A program made the translations under genes and the position numbers. Of a stretch of DNA of 8,617 bases, positions 1 to 5,031 are shown in pieces. The stretch covers positions 1-8,617 of the forward strand of contig JAFXWR010000338.1 of assembly GCA_017542725.1 (NCBI GenBank), given 5' to 3'. Source of the stretch: Lachnospiraceae bacterium. Lineage in GTDB: Bacteria > Bacillota_A > Clostridia > Lachnospirales > Lachnospiraceae. Numbering within the stretch: position 1 is the stretch's first letter; the number at the start of each line of letters is the position of its first letter. The notes beneath the pieces were generated by a model. It searched no databases. It saw only the letters and a program-made list of their open reading frames with translations, and had not been told where the DNA came from.

Positions 1-3000
1 CTTATCCTCAGCAACATTTCTTTGAGGCTTACTTTGATAATAAGAACTCACCTATAGTTCAGCAGTCAGGCACAAGGTTCAATGCCGCTGAGAGTAGAGT
101 TGAGAATGTAGCATTCTCATCTATAGACTATACTGGAAAGATAATGAAATGGACAAGCAACGAAGTAGATGATGGTTACATAGGTAGGTTCAAAGATGTA
201 TTTAAGGCTGATATATATTGGGATGATGAACTTGAGACTATGGAAGGCGACGGATATGGTATCATAAAGTATGGAGAGCCAAAGCATAGACATAAACTCT
301 GTGGTGTGGCTACAACTTCAGCTTGTCTTCATAGCAGTATAGTAAATCACACTGAAGAAATGAAGTACCGTAAGATTTCAAAAATGTATACTTCAAAGTC
401 AGAAATCAAATCACTTCTTCAGACAGGTGGAGCATTTGTCCTTACATATGACCTTGACACTAAGAACCTTACAGGTACAGGAAATCAATATATAGAAGTA
501 ACACCAACTACAGACTTATATATTTGCCTGAATGGTCATACACTCAATGGAGTTATATTCCTCGGTGGTGCAAATAGAAATGTATATATTACAAATTGCC
601 AAACCACTACTTCGACTTTGTCAAATGACATAATTAATTGGGCTATGTTCAAAAACCTAAGTGGAGAAATTTATGGTATAAACAAGAATATACTTGTAAA
701 ACAAGATAAGCTTGCATATATAAGTGGTGCTGACAATCAAAATATAAGATTATATAGTGCTACATATACTACAGAAATAGGTACTGCACACACTGACCCA
801 TATATATATTTATTTAGGACGTCAAACCAAACTTCATTTATAGAGGATTGTGACTTTAGTGGTATGAAGAGTAGCTACTTCTTAAAGAATGAATATGCAA
901 GGAACTATGTATTTAAGAATAATACTTATAGTGATATGACTTTAGGTAGCGGCTTTATGGATTTTGACAAGGGCGCTACTAATACTAAATTTATAGGAAC
1001 AAATACAATTGACAAAATAAAATATGCAAATTCTGCATCGTCTCATTTTATAAGATTCGCATCTTATGCGTTAAATGAAGTAAAGATAGATGGTGACTTA
1101 AAGATAACTAATTCAGAATCATTCTTAAATACGAATCACTTCTTCGATGTTGCTGGAGGACATTTTGGTTTAGAAGAAGGATCATGTTTGGAAATTAAGA
1201 ATAACACACTATATAACACTGCTATATATGGTAGAGCACTTCTTTACATCGGTTCTAATGCTCACATGTATTTATATGGAGCTTTAGATATAAGTGACAA
1301 CAAGTTTATGGGAACAAGAAAGAGCCATTCAGATGCAGGACTTTGGTATGCCAATAAGACAGAGCCTATAGAGATAAGTTCAAGAAGTATAGTAATTAAA
1401 AATAATACTACATCAAACGAAAAAGCGAATGTGAGAAATCTCTATTCTTATTATAGTGGAAGCAGTGCTGGTGATGGTGTATTTAGTCAGAAGGCAGGAA
1501 CACTCTTTGATGCAAAGAATTCTTGTATAGATTCTGTGGCATTAAATAGTGAGGACTATACAGGTGTAATTTTCCCTGAGTGGGATAGAACAAAGGTTAA
1601 AGATTTTGATGAAGTGTACTTTAGTGAGATATTTAAGGCTGATACTTATGGTGCAAGAAAAGGACTTTTAACTGTAAGAGATGGTATCCAGATAATCATA
1701 ACATTTGGTGATCACTTCCATAAACTTTGTGGAACACTTGCGACTGAGTCTTGTACACATGCAAATTTTGTGGACCATGGTATAGGTGTCACTCCTGATA
1801 TAATGCACACATATACTGCATTACGTTTTGACACGATGGAAGCTTTAAAGACAAAACTACAGGCAGGTGGAGACTATTTCTTAATTAGAAAGATTAAGTT
1901 TGATACTCCTACAGTTATTGACTTGCAAGAAGATTTGTATTTATGTCTTACAGGTTTCTATATAGAAAATGCTATATTCCAAAGTTCTGTTGGTAAAAAA
2001 GTATATATTACTACTTGCATAGAACAGATAGAAGAATCTGAAGAAGAGGAAGAAGAAAAGGAGTATGATGATGAAGGACATGAGATAACTCCTTCTGGAG
2101 GCGGTGCTGGTAGTAAGAGAAATGATAGATATGAGGTGGCACTTGTAGCAACTGCATCTGGCATGGGCGCTATGCTCAGATGCAACACAGAACTTTATAG
2201 TCCATATAATATATTAAAAGTTTATGCGAATAAACTTTATGAGTCATCAGGTGATAATGGCACACAAATATTTAGTGGTGTTAGCTTCTATAATGATGTG
2301 AAGACAGCGAGCGCTGGAAACTATATAGAAGTTACTGGAGAAGAAGAAATATTATTTGATAGTGTTGAGATAGCTACGATGTCCAATATAAGTTCTGTAG
2401 TCAAAGCTGATGACGCTACATTGACATTTGCTGGCGACATAAACATTTATGGAAATAAAGCGCCTAAGTTCTTTGATGTGAAGAGCATAAATCAAATAAA
2501 TGGAAACATTAGATTACATGATAACATAATAAAGAGAGAGGCTGGCGAGCAAAGCTTGATTAGAGTGACAGGTGAATCACATCTTTTGGGTTCATTTGAA
2601 GCAATTGATAATAAAATAATAAATGCACATGATGGAAATAATTCAGGTTTTGTAACAATACTTAATGTAGCATCGCCAGGATATATACATCTTGGAAATA
2701 GTAGGATATATATGATGGATAATGATGTATATAGTGATGATGGTGATACACTGACTGATGTAGAAACAAACTTAAACCACTACATATATAATATTTATTC
2801 TGATAATTATAGTGGTATATTTGTGCAATCGCCAGGAACTAGTATGAATACCTCATCAAGAGTTAATGTGTCATTTGCTGGTCCGGAATTTAAGGGAGTT
2901 GTAGTGAAGTCATGGCGTTCTGGAAATACATATGACACTATCTTTAAAGCAGACCATAATGTAGATGGAAATACTGGATTAAATAAGATTAGAATGAATG

Positions 3001-3827
3001 TGGCTCTTGAAGACTCAAATGTATTAATAGATGATAGAATACGAATATATTTTAAGGATGGAATTGCAGAAAATCAAAGAACTGGAGTAAGTAGAGTATC
3101 AAAAACTGATATTGCATATTGGGGAGAGCCTTATACACTGAAAAAGAAGTTTGAATGGAAGGGCAGAGAATTAGTCGGATATGTAGATGAGCACGGAGTG
3201 CACTATAGTATGGGCACATATCCAAAAGGACTTGTTCTTGATAGAGGTAGCATAACATTAACTGCACTATGGTATAAAGAGAACTCAAAATATAACATAA
3301 TTGATCAAGGAAACAAAGAAGAAGGTGTATTAGTAAAACGAGATGCAGTAATAGTAGGTGGCAATTGGGTATATGATACATCAAGACAAAAGTGGATGTA
3401 TTATCTAAACTCAAATGCAACAGATAATATAGTAGTCAGCATGTTCCCAGATGGTGATTCAGAAATTCGTACAGGTATATCACCGACTGATAGCAGAAGA
3501 TATCTTAGAAAAGGAATATATCAGATATACTATAATGGAGAGGCATATTTCTTTAGATTTGATGAGAATGGTTATATGGTTATAGGATTTAGTGAAGCAA
3601 ATGGACATCAGTATTACTTTAATGAGCAGGGGATATTGGAAGGTGCTATGCAACTTGATCCTCTAGTGATTGGAAATAGACGATTGATATTTGATGTATA
3701 CGGAAGAATAGTTAGAGAAATGAATGTGACTACAGGTGAAGTTCAATTCCTGAGAACAACTTATCAAAAAATGGTAGGTATGGATGACTATTATGAACCA
3801 ATACCATCAAGAGTTGGATGGAGATAG
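1..3827 (+). CDS. Giant modular beta-helix cell-surface protein, C-terminal part (5' end outside window)
   Basis: The frame is open from the window edge (first full codon at 3), giving 1274 codons to the TAG at 3825-3827. The ATG at 144 is internal: the codons before it encode an end-cap segment that recurs at 1479 and 2820, and no signal peptide follows it. In order one sees: end-cap/linker A (57-212); an HxHxxCG and CLNG cassette (285-599); a long beta-helix-like stretch rich in Asn, Gly and aromatic residues; end-cap B (1479-1643); a second cassette (1713-2018); an acidic loop; another helix; end-cap C (2820-2954); a Flg_new/InlB B-like domain (about 3033-3275); and cell-wall-binding-like repeats (about 3357-3720). 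There is no LPXTG or C-terminal membrane segment, so wall attachment is probably non-covalent through the repeats. Inferred role: extracellular adhesin or polysaccharide-interacting surface protein; the ligand is unknown. No glycosidase or protease signature was recognised. It is followed directly by a lipoprotein gene with no terminator between them. Confidence 0.88.
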   Translation, partial: YPQQHFFEAYFDNKNSPIVQQSGTRFNAAESRVENVAFSSIDYTGKIMKWTSNEVDDGYIGRFKDVFKADIYWDDELETMEGDGYGIIKYGEPKHRHKLCGVATTSACLHSSIVNHTEEMKYRKISKMYTSKSEIKSLLQTGGAFVLTYDLDTKNLTGTGNQYIEVTPTTDLYICLNGHTLNGVIFLGGANRNVYITNCQTTTSTLSNDIINWAMFKNLSGEIYGINKNILVKQDKLAYISGADNQNIRLYSATYTTEIGTAHTDPYIYLFRTSNQTSFIEDCDFSGMKSSYFLKNEYARNYVFKNNTYSDMTLGSGFMDFDKGATNTKFIGTNTIDKIKYANSASSHFIRFASYALNEVKIDGDLKITNSESFLNTNHFFDVAGGHFGLEEGSCLEIKNNTLYNTAIYGRALLYIGSNAHMYLYGALDISDNKFMGTRKSHSDAGLWYANKTEPIEISSRSIVIKNNTTSNEKANVRNLYSYYSGSSAGDGVFSQKAGTLFDAKNSCIDSVALNSEDYTGVIFPEWDRTKVKDFDEVYFSEIFKADTYGARKGLLTVRDGIQIIITFGDHFHKLCGTLATESCTHANFVDHGIGVTPDIMHTYTALRFDTMEALKTKLQAGGDYFLIRKIKFDTPTVIDLQEDLYLCLTGFYIENAIFQSSVGKKVYITTCIEQIEESEEEEEEKEYDDEGHEITPSGGGAGSKRNDRYEVALVATASGMGAMLRCNTELYSPYNILKVYANKLYESSGDNGTQIFSGVSFYNDVKTASAGNYIEVTGEEEILFDSVEIATMSNISSVVKADDATLTFAGDINIYGNKAPKFFDVKSINQINGNIRLHDNIIKREAGEQSLIRVTGESHLLGSFEAIDNKIINAHDGNNSGFVTILNVASPGYIHLGNSRIYMMDNDVYSDDGDTLTDVETNLNHYIYNIYSDNYSGIFVQSPGTSMNTSSRVNVSFAGPEFKGVVVKSWRSGNTYDTIFKADHNVDGNTGLNKIRMNVALEDSNVLIDDRIRIYFKDGIAENQRTGVSRVSKTDIAYWGEPYTLKKKFEWKGRELVGYVDEHGVHYSMGTYPKGLVLDRGSITLTALWYKENSKYNIIDQGNKEEGVLVKRDAVIVGGNWVYDTSRQKWMYYLNSNATDNIVVSMFPDGDSEIRTGISPTDSRRYLRKGIYQIYYNGEAYFFRFDENGYMVIGFSEANGHQYYFNEQGILEGAMQLDPLVIGNRRLIFDVYGRIVREMNVTTGEVQFLRTTYQKMVGMDDYYEPIPSRVGWR
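57..212 (+). repeat. Module end-cap/linker, copy A
   Basis: This is a coding repeat. It has the pattern QxxGTxF, then Ser-x-Val/Ile, then DYTGxI, then Trp, and closes with FKAD at 201-212. It aligns with copy B at 1479-1643: the GT pairs are 1428 nt (476 codons) apart and the FKAD motifs 1431 nt (477 codons) apart. Around FKAD the two copies share a stretch of about 15 identical bases. I infer that it is the C-terminal cap of one beta-helix domain plus the linker to the next. Its presence upstream of the ATG at 144 is the main reason to call the gene 5'-truncated by the window. Confidence 0.8.
285..599 (+). repeat. His/Cys helix-start cassette, copy A (HxHxxCG...CLNG...C)
   Basis: The copy reads HRHKLCG (285-305), then a second Cys eight residues after the first within the pattern C-x-H-x5-H. 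A GG and hydrophobic strand follow, then LYICLNGHTL with its Cys at 525, then VYITNC with Cys at 597. From the first His to the CLNG Cys is 80 residues, and from the CLNG Cys to the next Cys is exactly 24. The same order recurs at 1713-2018 in this gene and at 6568-6924 in the next large gene. I recall similar HxHxxCG and CLNG segments at the head of beta-helix domains in large Lachnospiraceae surface proteins. Metal binding by the His/Cys cluster and a disulfide between the later Cys pair are inferences. Confidence 0.78.
1479..1643 (+). repeat. Module end-cap/linker, copy B
   Basis: The copy reads VFSQKAGTLFDA, then SEDYTGVI, a Trp, and FKAD at 1632-1643. It matches copies A and C in order and spacing. 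It separates the first complete beta-helix domain in the window from the second His/Cys cassette, which starts 69 nt later. Confidence 0.8.
1713..2018 (+). repeat. His/Cys helix-start cassette, copy B
   Basis: The copy reads HFHKLCG, followed by ESCTH and FVDH, then LYLCLTG with Cys at 1944 and VYITTC with Cys at 2016. From the first His to the CLTG Cys is 77 residues. The spacing between the last two Cys is again exactly 24 residues, as in copy A. All the His and Cys positions of copy A are kept although most residues between them have diverged, which suggests selection on those residues. Confidence 0.78.
2031..2126 (+). other. Acidic flexible insertion in the second beta-helix domain
   Basis: Directly after the second cassette the protein has a run of Glu (ESEEEEEEKEYDDEG) followed by TPSGGGAGSKRND. 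Copy A has no such stretch at the same place; there VYITNC continues straight into the helix. At the DNA level it is a polypurine GAA/GAG tract, so replication slippage is a plausible origin. It probably forms a disordered surface loop; calcium binding is possible but there is no defined motif. Confidence 0.7.
2820..2954 (+). repeat. Module end-cap/linker, copy C (last)
   Basis: The copy reads FVQSPGTSMNTSSRVNVSF, then a Phe-Lys-Gly-Val turn, a Trp, and FKAD at 2943-2954. It is the third and most diverged copy; its FKAD lies 1311 nt (437 codons) after that of copy B. No His/Cys cassette follows. The chain goes on into the Flg_new-like domain instead, so this copy closes the series of beta-helix modules. 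Confidence 0.7.
3033..3275 (+). other. Flg_new / InlB B-repeat-like domain (in gene 1)
   Basis: The segment has the usual pattern of Listeria-Bacteroides repeats: an opening strand (IRIYFKDG), then a gap to WGEPYTL, a KFEWKGRELVGYVDE strand pair, Tyr-x-x-Gly, and a closing SITLTALW. These small beta-grasp-like domains are common spacers in secreted proteins of Gram-positive anaerobes and have no catalytic residues. The sequence is diverged (WKGRELVGYV in place of the usual GYxFxGW), so the call rests on pattern and position. Confidence 0.65.
3357..3720 (+). other. Cell-wall-binding-like repeats at the C-terminus of gene 1
   Basis: One sees GGNWVYD...QKWMYYLN, then GIYQIYYNGEAYFFRFDENG, then GFSEANGHQYYFNEQGILEGAM, and a final IFDVYGRIV. 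This is the WxxD-(x)n-WxY / YYFxxxGxxxxG rhythm of choline- or glucan-binding (CW_binding) repeats, in diverged form. In related clostridial surface proteins such repeats hold the protein to wall polymers. Attachment is therefore expected to be non-covalent; the actual ligand cannot be told from sequence. Confidence 0.6.
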
Positions 3828-3850
3828 TAAAGGATTTAAGTATTAGTAAT

Positions 3851-4579
3851 ATGAGAAATAGATTTATAAAACAAATATTATATTTTACATTAACTTTGAC
3901 TTTGGCTGCAGCGACATTTTCTTGTAGTAAGAAGCAAGATGATAATCAGGTTCTTAAGTCAACACAGGAGCTATTTGATCTTGAAGAAAATATGGATAAT
4001 CGAAAAGTTGCCGTAGTATATTTTTCGATGAACGATGACACAAAAGATGTGGCCGGAAAGTTTAGTGAGGCACTTGATGGAGAGATGTTTGAGATAGTTC
4101 CGAAGATTGCCTACACAGAAGAAGATCTTGACTATGAAAATCCTGATTCAAGGGTGAGACTTGAAGCTGAGTATAATCCATTTGGCGAAGAGAATGTACT
4201 TCCAGAAGATGACTATATACCAGAAGATGATTTGATATATTTAAATGCTACAAGAAGTCAGGCTGTAAAGAAAAAAACAATCGCAGAGCTTCCAGAAATT
4301 GAAAAAGTAGATGTAGATAAATATCCAATCATTGTATTGGGTTTCCCTGTGTGGTATGAAAATGCACCAAAGGTAGTATATACTTTTATAAAAGATTTAA
4401 AAAACAAAGTAGTAGTGCCATATTGTACTGGGGATGATATGGGGATGATAGACCAGTACCTTTCTAATTTTACTGACTTAAGTGTGAGAGTGATGAGCGG
4501 AAAAAGATTTGATAAAGATGTAAGTGTTGATGAAATAAAAAAGTGGGTGACGGCACTCAGCGCAGACTTTGATATGTAA
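3851..4579 (+). CDS. Flavodoxin-like lipoprotein (Flavodoxin_4-type)
   Basis: The product is 242 residues from the ATG at 3851. It begins with a basic n-region (MRNRFIKQ), a hydrophobic core, and Ser-Cys at 24-25 as a weak lipobox (Thr at -3). The mature protein would be a lipoprotein on the outer face of the membrane. The flavodoxin-like fold shows as strand VAVVYFS (53-59), loop MNDDT (60-64), an Arg-x-x-x-Glu at 101-105, strand YPIIVLGFPVW (158-168), ENAPKVVYTF (170-179) and VVVPYCTGDDMG (187-198). Family members bind FMN and carry electrons or reduce quinones. Here the phosphate loop has Asn-Asp-Asp in place of the usual Thr-Gly-Asn, so FMN binding may be weakened. An insertion at about 110-150 is acidic, then basic. 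An earlier in-frame ATG at 3818 would overlap gene 1 by 10 nt and add 11 residues before the signal peptide. I prefer 3851 for its cleaner signal peptide, although the AAAGGA at 3829-3834 lies a long 16 nt upstream. Very likely co-transcribed with gene 1. Confidence 0.82.
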   Translation: MRNRFIKQILYFTLTLTLAAATFSCSKKQDDNQVLKSTQELFDLEENMDNRKVAVVYFSMNDDTKDVAGKFSEALDGEMFEIVPKIAYTEEDLDYENPDSRVRLEAEYNPFGEENVLPEDDYIPEDDLIYLNATRSQAVKKKTIAELPEIEKVDVDKYPIIVLGFPVWYENAPKVVYTFIKDLKNKVVVPYCTGDDMGMIDQYLSNFTDLSVRVMSGKRFDKDVSVDEIKKWVTALSADFDM

Positions 4580-4581
4580 GC

Positions 4582-4607
4582 GCAATTTGGGCTTGCAATT
4601 TTGGCTA
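4582..4607 (+). repeat. Imperfect 13-bp tandem repeat over the tRNA promoter -35
   Basis: Two 13-bp units, GCAATTTGGGCTT (4582-4594) and GCAATTTTGGCTA (4595-4607), match at 11 of 13 positions. The TTGCAA used as -35 box straddles their junction. It lies between the lipoprotein stop codon and the tRNA gene. It may be only a local duplication; a regulatory role is not shown. Confidence 0.5.
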
Positions 4608-4621
4608 TATTTATGTATAAT
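4593..4621 (+). promoter_or_regulatory. Promoter of tRNA-Leu
   Basis: A TTGCAA -35 box (4593-4598, 4 of 6 to consensus) and a perfect TATAAT -10 box (4616-4621) are separated by 17 bp. Transcription would start near 4628, about three bases before the mature tRNA 5' end at 4631. The tRNA thus has its own promoter although no terminator is visible after the lipoprotein gene. Confidence 0.75.
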
Positions 4622-4630
4622 AGGAGTGTT

Positions 4631-4716
4631 GCTGGTGTGGCGGAACTGGTAGACGCCCAGGACTTAAAATCCTGTGGATGGTGACATCCGTGCCGGTTCG
4701 ATTCCGGCCACCAGCA
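4631..4716 (+). tRNA. tRNA-Leu (anticodon UAA)
   Basis: This is a complete type II cloverleaf of 86 nt. The acceptor GCTGGTG (4631-4637) pairs fully with CACCAGC (4709-4715), and the discriminator is A (4716). The anticodon stem CAGGA/TCCTG (4658-4662, 4670-4674) encloses the loop CTTAAAA with TAA at 4665-4667, reading UUA codons. A long variable arm (GGATG GTGA CATCC, 4676-4689) is typical of Leu, and the T-arm is GCCGG TTCGATT CCGGC (4692-4708). CCA is not encoded; the next bases are CA. The acceptor and T-arm are intact and no direct copy of the 3' end was seen nearby, so nothing shows use as an integration site. Confidence 0.97.
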
Positions 4717-4739
4717 CATATTATGGGTTTAACCCGTAG

Positions 4740-4765
4740 AAAGAGCCTTTTTAGGGCTCTTTTTT
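4740..4765 (+). terminator. Intrinsic terminator after tRNA-Leu
   Basis: AGAGCC (4742-4747) pairs with GGCTCT (4755-4760) around a 7-nt loop, and the stem can be extended by A-T pairs. Six T residues (4760-4765) follow. As no terminator is seen after the lipoprotein gene, this one probably also stops read-through from the gene 1-lipoprotein operon. Confidence 0.85.
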
Positions 4766-4770
4766 CATCC

Positions 4771-4787
4771 GATTTTTATTAAAAATC
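4771..4787. repeat. AT-rich inverted repeat upstream of the gene 3 promoter
   Basis: GATTTTT (4771-4777) and AAAAATC (4781-4787) are perfect 7-bp arms around ATT. The repeat lies about 30 bp upstream of the -35 box at 4819. It could be an operator or a weak bidirectional stop, or chance in AT-rich DNA. Confidence 0.4.
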
Positions 4788-4818
4788 TATTAAGATTTGA
4801 AAAAAAATATTATTTTAG

Positions 4819-4847
4819 TTGAAAAATAGGGCTTATTTTTGTATAAT
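4819..4847 (+). promoter_or_regulatory. Promoter of the second surface-protein gene
   Basis: TTGAAA (4819-4824, 5 of 6 to the sigma-70/SigA -35 consensus) and TATAAT (4842-4847, perfect) are separated by 17 bp. An A/T-tract rich segment at about 4797-4818 resembles an UP element. The start of transcription is expected near 4854, leaving a 5' leader of about 90 nt. This looks like a strong vegetative promoter. Confidence 0.8.
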
Positions 4848-4852
4848 ATTGA

Positions 4853-4898
4853 AAATGGGTTTTTGCACCCATTTGTTACTTTTTGCGTGTTAAACGCA
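4853..4898 (+). promoter_or_regulatory. Two stem-loops in the mRNA leader of gene 3
   Basis: AAATGGGT (4853-4860) pairs fully with ACCCATTT (4867-4874) around TTTTGC, an 8-bp hairpin placed right at the predicted transcript 5' end. A second hairpin, TGCGT/ACGCA (4884-4888, 4894-4898) with a 5-nt loop, follows. A 5'-terminal hairpin could protect the mRNA from decay. The T-rich stretch behind the first stem is interrupted, so it is a poor terminator. No known riboswitch class was recognised. Confidence 0.55.
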
Positions 4899-4914
4899 GC
4901 ACATTTTATTTGAA

Positions 4915-4936
4915 TTAAAAAAATTTTTTAAAGAGG
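4915..4936 (+). promoter_or_regulatory. AT palindrome and ribosome binding site of gene 3
   Basis: A near-perfect palindrome of A7 and T6 flanked by TT and AA (4915-4931) runs straight into AAGAGG (4931-4936), 8 nt before the ATG at 4945. The site supports that start. An A/U-only stem next to the ribosome binding site would be weak; it may instead keep the site open. Confidence 0.6.
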
Positions 4937-4944
4937 TTCGGTTT

Positions 4945-5031
4945 ATGTTAAGTCAAAAAATGAAAAGAGTCATCAGCATCGTGCTCATTGTTTGTATGAC
5001 TTTTTGTAGCAATGGATTCTCAGTCCTTGCA
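4945..5031 (+). other. Signal peptide of gene 3
   Basis: Residues 1-29 have a charged start (K5, K7, R8), a hydrophobic core VISIVLIVCMTF, and a VLA|SS cleavage site. Two Cys lie in or next to the core, but neither sits at the cleavage position, so this is a type I rather than a lipoprotein signal. Confidence 0.8.

Noticed and set aside
144..146. ATG at 144 as the start of gene 1, with GGAAAG just upstream
   Set aside because: The frame is open to the window edge, the codons before it encode a repeat seen twice more downstream, and no signal peptide follows this ATG.
2058..2070. AAGGAG followed by ATGATG inside gene 1 as an internal start
   Set aside because: The purine run is explained by Glu/Lys codons, the spacing is too short, and the frame it opens stops after a few codons.
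1958..3420. Two antisense open frames inside gene 1
   Set aside because: The + strand reading has recognisable domains throughout; the antisense products show no family features.
4258..4719. Antisense open frame of 153 codons
   Set aside because: It runs through the lipoprotein gene and the whole tRNA on the opposite strand; its N-terminus is the reverse translation of the tRNA.
4725..4735. GGGTTTAACCC palindrome after the tRNA
   Set aside because: The loop would be only 1-3 nt and no T-run follows; the next hairpin is the convincing terminator.
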